From the NCBI GenBank assembly GCA_963971285.1, contig OZ020257.1:9934602-9998601 (forward strand): a stretch of 64,000 nt of DNA, written 5' to 3'. A program made the translations under genes and the position numbers. The stretch comes from Astropecten irregularis. Lineage: Eukaryota; Echinodermata; Asteroidea; Paxillosida; Astropectinidae. How positions within the stretch are numbered: the stretch's first letter is position 1; the number at the start of each line of letters is the position of its first letter. The notes beneath the pieces are model-generated. The model saw only the letters and a list, made by a program, of their open reading frames with translations. It made no database searches and was not told where the DNA came from. Positions 13,401-23,814 of the stretch are shown piece by piece.

Positions 13401-15021
13401 GGTTACATCAAAGAGCCTAGACTACCCGCAAAGTCACAACGTGCAGGCTGGACTATCTCCCGGTTACAGCAAAGAACCCAGACTACCTACACATTCACAA
13501 TGTGCAGGCTGGACTATCTCCCGGTTACAGCAAAGAGCCCCTGCAGACTACCCGCACAGTCACAACGTGCAGGCTGGACTATCTCCCGGTAACATCAAAG
13601 AGCCTAGACTCACCCGCACAGTCAAAACGTGTAGGCTGGACTATCTCCCGGTTACATCAAAGAGCCTAGACTACCTGCACAGTCACAACGTGTAGGCTGG
13701 ACTATCTCCCGGTTACATCAAAGTGCCCTGACTACCTGCACAGTCACAACGTGCAGGCTAAACTATCTCCCGGTTACAGGAAAGAGCCCAGACTACCTGC
13801 ACAGTCACAACGTGCAGGCTGGACTATCTCCCGGTTACATCAAAGTGCCTAGACTACCTGCACAGTCACAACGGGCAGGTTGGACTATTTCCCGGTTACA
13901 TCAAACAGCCTAGACTACCTGCACAGTCACAACGGGCAGGCTGGACTATCTCCCGGTTACATCAAAGTGCCCTGACTACCTGCACAGTCACAACGGGCAG
14001 GCTGGACTATCTCCCGGTTATATCAAAGTGCCCTGACTACCTGCACAGTCACAACGTGCAGGCTGAACTATCTCCCGGTTACATCAAAGAGCCCAGACTA
14101 CCTGCACAGTCACAACGTGTATGCTGGACTATCTGCCGGTTACATCAAAGAGCCTAGACTACCTGCACAGTCATTTCACAACGTGCAGGCTGGACTATCT
14201 CCCGGTTACATCAAAGAGCCTAGACTACCCGCAAAGTCACAACGTGCAGGCTGGACTATCTCCCGGTTACAGCAAAGAACCCAGACTACCTACACATTCA
14301 CAACGTGCAGGCTGGACTATCTCCCGGTTACAGCAAAGAGCCCAGACTACCCGCACAGTCACAACGTGCAGGCTGGACTATCTCCCGGTTACATCAAAGA
14401 GCCTATATAGACTCACCCGCACAGTCAAAACGTGTAGGCTGGACTATCTCCCGGTTACATCAAAGAGCCTAGACTACCTGCACAGTCACAACGTGTAGGC
14501 TGGACTATCTCCCGGTTACATCAAAGTGCCCTGACTACCTGCACAGTCACAACGTGCAGGCTGGACTATCTTCCGGTTACATCAAAGAGCCTAGACTATA
14601 CCCGCACAGTCACAATGTGTAGGCTGGACTATCTCCCGGTTACAGCAAAGAGCCTAGACTACCTGCACAGTCACAACACAGTCACAACGTGCAGGCTGGA
14701 CTATCTCCCGGTTACAGCAAAGAGCCCAGACTCACCCGCACAGTCACAACGTGTAGGCTGGACTATCTCCCGGTTACAGCAAAGACACCAGACTACCCGC
14801 ACAGTCACAACGTGCAGGCTGGACTATCTCCCGGTTACATCAAAGAGCCTAGACTCACCCGCACAGTCACAACGTGTAGGCTGGACTATCTTCCGGTTAC
14901 AGCAAAGAGCGTAGACTACCCGCACAGTCACAACGTGCAGGCTGGACTATCTTCCGGTTACAGCAAAGAGCGTAGACTACCCGCACAGTCACAATTAACG
15001 TGCAGGCTCCAGTATCTTCGA
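4487..15021 (+). repeat. 61-bp satellite array, about 10.5 kb
   Basis: The array is uninterrupted direct tandem repeats with a 61-bp period (60-66 bp variants), about 170 monomers. Each monomer reads 'GGCTGGACTATCTCCCGG', 'TTACATCAAAGAGCC', '(T/C)AGACTACCTGCACAG', 'TCACAACGTGCA'. The segment CCTGCAC-AGTCACAAC-GTGCAGG forms a 7-bp perfect stem with a 9-nt loop in many monomers. Recurrent variants are ACGGGCAGG, GTGTAGG, TTACAGC for TTACATC, a CTCACCCGC insertion and a CATTTCAC insertion. Because 61 is not a multiple of 3, the many short open frames with LDYLPVTSK- and AGLSPGYIK-like peptides are frame-rotated readings of the same repeat, not evidence of protein. There are no unique spacers, so this is not a CRISPR array. 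Confidence 0.95.
6003..14116 (+). repeat. 1,414-bp higher-order repeat core of the satellite
   Basis: A rare marker monomer (TGTATGCTGGACTATCTGTC) recurs at about 6003, 7417, 9137, 10551, 11965 and 13314. The spacings are 1414, 1720, 1414, 1414 and 1349 bp. The basic unit is therefore about 23 monomers. The 1,720-bp copy contains an extra 306 bp (five monomers duplicated, 8159 and 8465). The 1,349-bp copy lacks 65 bp, exactly one monomer, near 12178. Copies starting at 6003 and 9137 share ACTTGTATG where the others have ACGTGTATG. The edge copies at 5204 and 14117 carry CTGCC in place of CTGTC and lack the internal CCCCTGCAGAC variant, so they fall outside the homogenised core. Confidence 0.9.
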
Positions 15022-16170
15022 GTGATACTATTAAATAATTTACAAATTCATGAATTTCGCGTTAGTATTAGTGCTTTTTGTTATTGTCTGGTATGCAGGC
15101 GTGTCTTTTGCTTGTGTTATCAAAACAATCACATTGGGAAGCATTTTAAAAGGAATGGAAGATTTTATTTGATTTGGTTGGTTGGGTGTTTGGGGTTACT
15201 TGGTTTATGGTTTAGGGTCAAAATTATTCTTGCTATGTATACTAGTAAGTATGCGATATTTCTGTACCTTTATTATGATCAAATTTGAAACATAGGCCTA
15301 TGGGTTATGCCTCTACTGTTAGAAACAGCCAATATGACACTGCTTGTTATCCCACGTGAGCTACGAATTGCAAAGTAATTGGATTATAGTACTAGCTAGG
15401 GTCTACACTTCTGAGCACATTCAGCATCGGGACAGATCGACTCATGATTTATGGGCAGGGCCTAAAGGAATTAATCTTCTGATGATTTCTAAATATTTCA
15501 GTCCGCGACCGAAATATGGAAATATAGGTCTACTGTTAAAAAATGACGACACAATCGCAAGAAATCAATACATGTATTATTGTCACAACTTCCATTATGT
15601 TTGACTAAATTACTCCCGTCAGTTGCATGTAATTATGAAAATGTACTCACCTGAAAAACAAAAACAAGAAGAGGCAAAAATCGTTAGACGGATGTTCGAT
15701 ATATGGACTGTGACGTCAATGTCCGTCAGTCATACAGAAAGACAGCAAATACGAGTAGATATACCTTGGTTTCCTTGCCTTTCCTTCGCTTTCGATGCAG
15801 TAGTTAAGTCATAACAGTTTCGTCCTTCTGTTGAATTACTTTCTAAATATGGACTAACAGGTCAGCAAAAGGTGATAAACTATGCGTGAACTGTGGAAAG
15901 TTCCTGCAGTGCTGTGTGCTGCGGTCAGGTACTCTTTAAATGCAGGGTGGTGCTGTTATTTCGTTTAGAATTCATATTTTTAACACTCGCAGTGAAATTG
16001 TCGTGGTGTGCGTGTATGAATGGGCCTCGTGTGGTCCGGGACCCATGGGCATACAATGGGACGCCATTACAGGCCTGTCATAAAAATCAACAACTGCAAA
16101 TAATGAATCGTCAAAGCTGAACTAGTATGCGGATTTGATGTTTTCGATGAACGAGGCACGAAAGCTACCG
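15022..16170. other. Non-coding sequence after the satellite
   Basis: Unique-looking AT-rich sequence starts right after the last satellite monomer. A frame runs from inside the array to 15288, but its unique part has no recognisable domain. No splice-supported exon was found. Confidence 0.45.
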
Positions 16171-16586
16171 TTGGGTCGATTTCACGAAGCCTTACGATTA
16201 ATCGTAACTCGAGTTATGAAGTATAACCCATCGTATCCTGCGCATGGCTGCAATGCATTTGAAGAGTTCATTTGCAAAAACAAATAACTCAATTTATGAA
16301 AAATTAATTTATTCATACTTTACATTTGATTATTCATGGAAACAGCGTAAACATTTGGACATATCACTTGTTAATTTATTGCAAATTTTACAAAATACAG
16401 AAAATGAAACAAAAATACAACATGTAATGTATTGGTGTATCCTTCAATAAAAAAAAAGAAGCATCCGTGATGATAATGTATTTTTTTCAATATAGGAGTT
16501 TATATCTGTTTTTGCAAATGAACTCTTCATTTTAAGTCCTACGATGGATAGTATAAGTTATGATGAGTTTGGTAAAATCGACCCCA
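16171..16586. mobile_element. Foldback/MITE-like element, family with the 50.9-kb copy
   Basis: The ends are imperfect inverted repeats beginning TTGGGTCGATTT on the left and ending AAAATCGACCCCA on the right. Deeper inside, AAGAGTTCATTTGCAAAAACA (left, from about 16262) is matched by its reverse complement near 16509-16531. The left half, with CACGAAGCCTTACGATTAATCG, ACCCATCGTATCCTGCG and GGCTGCAATGCAT, resembles 50872-51004, so the two are probably the same non-autonomous family. There is no transposase and no clean target duplication was identified. Confidence 0.6.
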
Positions 16587-19500
16587 GTCATCAAGACGGG
16601 ACCTACTCCGTGACTGTATGTTCTGGGTGCGGCTTATAGTGCAATATAGTCGGTGATAAGATGGGAGCAGCAATGTTCATATTCGGTGGTCGACTTGTAA
16701 TAGATTGAAACAGCTGCTGATTTGACGTTAAGTCAACCGCATCGTTCATGGTTCAACCTACATGCAAACTATACGAGTCCATTCATTATTATAACTTGGG
16801 TCGGATCGAGTCGGTGTATCTACACGACCGTACAGCATCCATGAACAACCCTCATACCTTCTCATACTTTGTATACTTATACTTGGTCTTATTTAACGTT
16901 GTTATTCTCAACTAATCCAAACTGTTCAACTTTAATGACTGCATGATATGTTTGCAGGACTGTACTTCGGTGCACCCATCATTCATGGGCCTACGTAGGC
17001 TCTCAATGCCCCACCTACTTGATCCCCTAAGCACAGAATAAGCACTGATGGGAAAACACAGCAAGGCAGATATCAAACACAGAACAATACACCATGGATT
17101 ACATTATATTTATTTGAATGAAAACTTAGTACCAGTTGTTAACTATTCAATTTAGCAGTAGACCCTAATTATAACTTTCCCTCATTTCAATTTATCTTGT
17201 TGGTGCATGCAACTATGAAGACAAGTGTGCGAAAGTGGCAAATGATAAATCGTTTATAAATGAATGAATTAATTCCATGATATTATATTTTCCCAGATAT
17301 AAGGTGCTTCGGCAAACTGATCGTGTAAAAATGTGCCACTTTTTAATCCACAGACAATGTGATTTGATATTTCATGTATGTGCATGTAAAGGAGTGATAT
17401 AGAACGGGGACATTGAGGTGTTTATTGCAATAGAAAGACCAGCATTGGGATGTAGTACAGTAGCCGGCATAAAATGACTTGCAGACCTTGTATGAATAGA
17501 CTCTTGATGTATTACAGAGGGCACTATACTAAACCTTGTTAGCCTGGGGCATGACGCCAGTAGTGCTTGGCAATTTTACCATTATACGTCTGCACACAAT
17601 AGGTCGCTGAATTCTATCATCATTTTATACAGACACGCAGATTCGCATGAATGCTCCTCAGTTCCGCCTTTAATACGGTAAAATTATTTTTTTGGCTTGA
17701 ATATGTAAAAGGAATTCATTATGGGTCGATGCTATGGCAGCTGCCGCAACAGATGAAGGAAACAAGGCTATAGTAATAGTAGTATACATGTAGACGGCAT
17801 TAACCATTAAATCATTTGTATTCGCAATGCAACACGACCTCTTTGCTTTATATCATTCATAATGAAAGGCCATCTTTTTGAAGGAGAAAAAATAATGGTG
17901 TTGAGATTCTCAGTTTGTGGGCAGATTTACAAAGTGGTTGTCTCATTTCTTGAAGTACGAAAACACTATTATAAATCTATGATTATTATTCAAATTTCAC
18001 TTGATATAGGAAATATTTATTCTGGGATTCCTCCTCGTCTTGCCACTCATCTCAGCCTCTAGTCTCCAGTCAAACCTCTTGGTACATGAACCAAGAATCA
18101 ACTGTCAAGGATTTCAAATCCTTCTCACTCACTCTCTGTCATCTTGCCGAGCTGATCGGTTGCTCCACGGATGGCCGAGTCTGGAAGATAATAGGGAGGG
18201 CGGTATGACAAAAGAACGGCGATGTGTACACTAGTGATGCTGGTACTATACTGACCCGTATCCAATGGGCACGTCTGTGGTGATGAAGACACCATAACTC
18301 ATGCATAATGAAAAGGAGTAGCATGGATTCAAAAATGATTTTACCTGATTGGGCTTGGAAGCTGTAAAATGTGTAAGAGCAGAGCCGTCCCACTCGTCTA
18401 TTTGTATAATGTTTGTATTTATTCTGAAATACAATAAAACTATTAGGCCTAAAATCATGTTATTTGTTTAATCTTTATTCTAGTTTTCGATGTTAGCCTA
18501 CCTAAACTGTTTAATTTTACTTGTTTACTTTTTTTTCTTCAAAGAAAGCATAAGCGTTTTATACGCTTTCGAGAAAACAACGGATAGATGTGGTTCTATA
18601 CGGAAACGTTTGGTTACTTCTATAGTATGAACTTCAAGATTTTGTCCCTTGCAAAGTAGGCCTATGCTCTTCATGTAAAGTGTTTAAATTATGAGCATTT
18701 AACCAGAGAAAATGGTTGTTTAGGTTATCGGGAGGTATACCGAGGTTATAATACAGTGACACAGAAAATGAGCAAAAATAAAGTGTATACACAGTCACAT
18801 AAAAATTATTCAAAATGCTTATAATACTTTCATGGTGTTCCATTCCATATACACGAAATAAAACATCATAAATTTAGTCCATTTTGTTATCAAAATGAAC
18901 CGAAAAATAATTGCTATTCGAATGTGAAACAGCTACCCGACAGCCGATCCGACTATACAGCTACTTGTCTTTGTTTGCCTTTGCTATGCGGTGCAAGTCA
19001 CATCACAGTGCCTGTTTGTACAGGCAAGTTGTGCAGCAGGGACTCTGGGTCACTCTGTCGTTAGACTTGTCCAAGTATTTATGAGGGCGCTATACAGAAA
19101 ACACTGTTGGTAACATTGACCTTAGTTAAAACACCCTAAGGGTGCAGACCATAAATAAATTCCCAAAGACTCCCATGCTAAATAGCCGATTTCAAAAAAA
19201 TTATAAAAAATACTCAGAAGTTTCTCAGACACTTAAGCTATACACCAAAATGAAGCTGAAAGCTTCAATTTTCATTTTCTTTTCAATTTTCTATAGGGTA
19301 ACCAATGACTTTTGGAGACAAATCCATCCAAAGGAAAATATACCCTGAAAACGGCCATGTTAACTATTGCCAGATTAAAATAATGTACCCCTGCCCTACA
19401 GGCCCATTTAGAGCGAGTTTAGGGCCCGATTTCACCCAAACAGCTCAAAGTTGAAAGTCCAAACTCTGGTGACTGGGTTCCATCCATTTTCTTTACAAGA

Positions 19501-19639
19501 CTTTCCATGTAGGGCCCAGCAAATGATTTTATAAAAAAAAGAATTTCAGGGTATACAAAAAATTAATGAGCTCCGCGGACTAATCTGGACCTATTTATTG
19601 GTCTTCACCCCTAAACTTGTTTAAAGTCATAATTTTCTT
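16587..19639. other. Non-coding interval
   Basis: Only short open frames are present, none with a recognisable domain. I found no tRNA, transposase or convincing exon. AT-rich low-complexity stretches are common. Confidence 0.4.
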
Positions 19640-21490
19640 AAATACACGTTCGTATGGAATTCCATCTCTGCCATTTTACGTGGCGTATATGGGGTATTCT
19701 TGCTTGGATCTCCCAAACATGCGCCGTCCACGGCGCATACTCGTACCGTGGCAAAGTCGCATTGTGCCATCACATTGTCGCATTTTGATATAGGCCTGTC
19801 TTCAGTTTCGCCAAGTGAGGGCGCAGAATTTAGTATAATACTTTGCTTTTTCGCTGTGGGCCGGCACAAACTGGAGGAACTATTTACAATAATAACAGTC
19901 ATGTCAGTCTCATTATTATAGAGCTATAAAGTAGGCCTGGGCGATTAGTGATTTTCACTAATCGATTAATCGCGGAGGAAATAATCGCGATTAATCGATT
20001 AATCGCGATTACCCGGAAGTGACTATACAAGCAGCATGTACCTTGTTTTCATCATAGCGGCACTGCAGTAAACTGCACTAGCGTAATGAATTGATTCTTA
20101 CAAGTTTCAACAGCGATCAGTTCCGATTTCCGAGGCATTGAGCACTGCCATTTTTGTTCTGATAAGGTATTATGCAAAATTCGTGAAGCTAATATCGTCC
20201 ATAATTATTGATATTCCTTCAGTAACTTGAGTGGGTTAGTTTAGCCATGTAGGCTGAACAGTGAACACGATTCGCGATTACTAAACACATCGCGATTATT
20301 TTACATTTCACGATTACTCCACATGTTCACTTCACGATTATCATACGATACGATACAGTAGTCCAGTACAGTAATCGTCTAATCGAGTAGCGTCCGTACT
20401 CGAGTAGTTGAATGCCATCGCGCCATGCGCCGCCGGCCATGGTAGCCGAATCCATTGTTAACACGTGGGCCTAGGAAGTTGAGAAAAACTTTGTTGTCAG
20501 CTGTCAGGCTTGAATACAAATTCACCCCGACACGTTTAAACTGTATGTTTCCAATAACTCATGTGTGCGACAAGTCCCGACAACCTTTCGTTTCCTGAGA
20601 ATAGTAGTAACTCATGGAATTAATCGCAACTCGAAGGCACTAATCGCGCTGACACGATTAATCGAGTAGTTCAGAATTTACTAATCGAGTAATCGACACA
20701 GGAATGTAATCGCGATTAATCGATTAATCGAGTTAATCGCCCAGGCCTACTATAAAGTGTCTGTTGCAGAGTCAACTTTTTTGAGAACTAAAAAGGGGCA
20801 TATCTAACATGTTTACATAGAGGGTTTTCTTCTTTTTTGGAGGGAGGGGGGGGGGGGGGGGGAGTGGGCGATAATATTCACAAAGAATACTATCATGCCA
20901 TTTTGGCAGGGTAATGAGCTGATCTCCCATTTAATCAGCAGGTTACACCCATCTCCAAAATTGTCTGAAAAATCATTTTCAAAACATAAGATCATCCAAT
21001 AAATTCAAGCGATACAAGAAAAAGTGTTTGCCCAATAACTTCCTGCCAAAATGTAACGACATTATTCTTTCAGTGAACCTCGCCCCCGAAACTATTATGT
21101 AAACAAAAAGTTGACTTTGCAACATGTGCATAAGTTCAACCCTGTGAGACTGAGTTGTAATAGTCTCCCGAGTTTAATTGTGCAGGCCCACAGCAAAAAG
21201 CAATGAAGACCACATTATATACTAATTCTGCGCCCTCACTTTGCGAAACTCAAGACAGGCCTATATCAAAATGCGAAAATGTGATGGCACACGACGCGAC
21301 TCGACTATGCGATGGCACAACGCCACGCCAAGAAAGCCCTATACCCACTGCACAAAACAGGTGGCGGTACGATGCGACGTCACGACGTGACTATGCGCCA
21401 TGAAACGCATGTTTGGAAGATCTTAAGCAAAAATACCCCACATGCGCCACGTAAAATGGCAAAGATGTAAATCCATACTTTCGTACATTT
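19640..21490. mobile_element. Large foldback element with arms of about 320-390 bp
   Basis: The left arm (19640-20783, interrupted by the hAT-like element) and the right arm (21105-21490) are inverted copies. Matching landmarks include CCATTTTACGTGGCG, GATATAGGCCTGTCTT, GTGAGGGCGCAGAAT and CTGTGGGCC on the left, with their reverse complements on the right. After removing the 826-bp insertion the left arm is about 318 bp; the right arm is longer by a segment around 21290-21410. The loop (20784-21104) carries a 17-nt G-run at 20846-20862. No coding capacity was seen. It may be a foldback-type transposon or an inverted duplication of a dispersed repeat. Confidence 0.75.
19932..20749. mobile_element. 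Non-autonomous hAT-like element, 818 bp
   Basis: The termini are perfect 16-bp inverted repeats, TAGGCCTGGGCGATTA and TAATCGCCCAGGCCTA. They are flanked by an identical 8-bp direct repeat, CTATAAAG, at 19924-19931 and 20750-20757. An 8-bp target duplication is the hallmark of the hAT superfamily, and the GGCCTGGGCGATTA-type end is common in hAT MITEs. The interior has many ATCGATTAATCG-type motifs near both ends and no transposase frame, so it would depend on an enzyme in trans. It lies inside the left arm of the foldback at 19640-21490. Confidence 0.88.
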
Positions 21491-22491
21491 AGGCTATGGA
21501 AGCAATTACTTATGAATTACATTTTGATAATTCCTGACGTAGGCCTATGGTATAATCCTGGGATCGAGCCATAAATTAAACCCAGCCAAAGTTGAGATTG
21601 ATCACACTCGGTAAACACAACTTAAAATACTTTTCTATTTTTCTACTTTTCCATTTAATCTCCATTTCTAGAAGGCTCAATCACCAATAAGTGGTTCTCT
21701 TTGTAAGTACCTTTCATGATGAGTGCTTCCTATGTGTGTTGATAAGGGGATATTGACGGTATACTTCCTCTTTCAGACCAAGTCTGCAGGTTGGGATAAA
21801 ATCAACGCGTTTCCTGTCGCGCGTTCAACGTTCCGGTAGGACTTCATGTTATTCAACTTCTGCATGTTGTTGTTGATTAATTATTATAAGTTATCGCAAT
21901 TAACTCCACGCTGTCTTCGCATAAGTGCCAAAACTGGATTGGGGGGGGGGGGGGGGTGACATTTGGAGTAAATCATAGCCTCGTCTACTATAATTCATAT
22001 TACGTGACATATTGAAACTTGCGAGGCTGTACAATAATCAGGTCTAGTGTTATAAGCACTGCGCAAGTGGACGTGAAATCATAAAAACTTCGTAAAATGT
22101 ATAATCAACAGTCGTCTGTAATTTACATCACTTAGGGGAGTGGGAGGGGAGAGGAGAACATAACAATTTAAAAGAATCGGATAGATTATCATACCCAATT
22201 TCCACTGAGAGACACAAGGACGATTATTCGAATATTTCAATGTGAAGTTAGAGGGTTTTAGACCAATGACGTTCACTTACACCATTGAGGGTGCATCACT
22301 AAATACCCCCAAAATTAATGCGCCGAGTTGGTGATACTATTCTGTGTTCCCTCAAATGTTTTTTTTTTTAAATACAAATGTATGAATTTTGGAGCCATGC
22401 AATTCATATCTTGTGTAATTATGACGGATTATCACAACCTGGGAGTTCAGTGCTTCAGCCTATTGTGGATATTTGAGAAAAGTCGGCTTAA
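21491..22491. other. Non-coding interval with a G-tract
   Basis: No gene is seen. A long homopolymeric G run near 21941-21957 is the only notable composition feature. It could form a quadruplex or may be polymorphic in length. Confidence 0.45.
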
Positions 22492-22654
22492 AGGTAATAT
22501 CAGACAATATCAAGGCCGGATACAGTAACAGTTATCTGTGAAAATTTCAAAAATAATTTTGGTCACTGGTTTTACTCTTTTTCATACCCTGTAAGTTATA
22601 CGTAAATCTGTGAACCTTTCTGTTTTGGTTTCTTACCAAAGTATGATACTACCT
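22492..22654. mobile_element. Internally deleted TTAA-flanked MITE
   Basis: This 163-bp copy begins AGGTAATATC and ends ACCAAAGTATGATACTACCT, flanked by TTAA at 22488-22491 and 22655-22658. Its sequence (ACAGTAACAG-ATCTGTGAAAATTT, then CATACCCTGTAAGTTAT) matches both ends of the full copy at 37679-38034 but lacks the middle. It shares its right TTAA with the next element. Confidence 0.75.
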
Positions 22655-22658
22655 TTAA

Positions 22659-23017
22659 AGGTAGTAACATACTTTAGTAGCATACCGAAACAGAACTTTG
22701 CACAGATTTACCTATAACTTACAAGGTAAAGATGGTGATGCATGGTAGAAACATATGGTTAAACATTTCTGCCTGAAATGCTGTATTTATCCAGAAATTA
22801 GTAAAACAATGACCGAAAATCATTTTGATATTTTAAAAGATCAAAAATGAAAGAGAAAAGACTTAAAAAATACTGTGGCTGTTTTTCACGGTTTTCTCAA
22901 AAAGTGGCCATTGTATGGGACTGAAATTCTCACACATGACTGTTACTGATAACTTTCTTGATATTTTTGCTCATGAACCTGTATTTCTTTGACAAAAACC
23001 AAAGTATGATATTACAT
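22659..23017. mobile_element. TTAA-flanked MITE, full-length copy
   Basis: The copy begins AGGTAGTAACATACTTTAGT and ends AACCAAAGTATGATATTACAT, with TTAA at 22655-22658 and 23018-23021. The interior landmarks TTTTAAAAGATCAAAAATGA and GAGAAAAGACTTAAAAAATA are shared with the copies at 23446-23810 and 37679-38034. It is inverted relative to the neighbour at 22492-22654. There is no coding capacity. Confidence 0.8.
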
Positions 23018-23327
23018 TTAAAATCTGGCCCTACATTGTTTTGAAGGTGAAGGGTTGCTTCATGGAAAAATCGGTTATACGGAAAAAAAAAATTCGGAGG
23101 TGTGTTTTTTCTTGAGGCAATTAGCAAAACATGTAATTCGCTAACAACTAAAAAAAATTGAAGAACAAAATTTAGCAGATGAGGGTTCAAACTACAGTAC
23201 TTGCAGTATTGCACCAGGAACTAAGACAGTCGTGGATGAAGTTTTTTGAACTGTGAAGTTGAGTTCTAAGTTCAATTGGGGTACGTCATAGAGATACATA
23301 CTAATAAGGGGTAAGTATACGGTGTCG

Positions 23328-23441
23328 CCCTCTTGTGGCCAAATGTATCGGTGTTCGTTTTGTCCTGTTTTGTTCTGGTTTGTTCCCTCTTGTGGCCAAA
23401 TGTATCGGTGTTCGTTTTGTCCTGTTTTGTTCTGGTTTGTT
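23328..23441 (+). repeat. 57-bp perfect tandem duplication
   Basis: Two virtually identical 57-bp units starting CCCTCTTGTGGCCAAATG lie at 23328-23384 and 23385-23441, immediately before the MITE at 23446. The near-identity implies a recent slippage or unequal-exchange event. Confidence 0.9.
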
Positions 23442-23445
23442 TCAA

Positions 23446-23810
23446 AGGTAGTATCATACTTTGGTAAGAAGCCAAAATATAAATGTTCACAGATTTGCAT
23501 ATAACTTACAGGGTATGAAGATGGTGGTGGCAGAAACATACCGTTAAAATTGTTCCGCCTGAAATGCTGTATATATTTTTTCAGAAAAGAGTAAAACAAC
23601 GACCGAAAATCTTTTTGATCTTTTAAAAGATCAAACATAAAAGAGAAAAGACTTAAAAAATACTGTGGCCGTTTTTGACTGTTTCCTCAAAAAGTGGGCA
23701 TGCACCGTATGGGACTGAAATTTTCACAGATGACTATCACTGTATCTGTCTTGATATTTTTGCCCATGAATCTGTATTTGATAAAAACCAAAGATACTAT
23801 GATACTACAT
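23446..23810. mobile_element. TTAA-type MITE, third copy
   Basis: The copy begins AGGTAGTATCATACTTTGGT and ends ACTATGATACTACAT followed by TTAA (23811-23814). The left flank reads TTTCAA rather than TTAA, so that target copy seems mutated. The interior is collinear with 22659-23017. Confidence 0.8.
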
Positions 23811-23814
23811 TTAA

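Noticed and set aside
4712-14914. Numerous ORFs of 60-136 codons in the 61-bp array, as if a repeat protein
   Set aside because: The monomer is not a multiple of three, the same peptides appear in all three frames in rotation, and stops recur with the GTGTAGG and CCCTGACTAC variants. Nothing suggests selection for coding.
4487-15021. CRISPR-like array
   Set aside because: Repeats are contiguous without unique spacers, the genome is eukaryotic and there are no cas genes.
20846-20862. Poly-G tracts (also about 21941, 25323, 29550, and C-tracts at 4210 and 4347) as regulatory quadruplexes
   Set aside because: They are simple homopolymers, common in such genomes and prone to sequencing error. 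Position alone gives no regulatory evidence.
23322-23504. Repeated peptide ORFs around 23.3 kb on both strands
   Set aside because: They come from the 57-bp tandem duplication (57 is a multiple of 3), with no domain.
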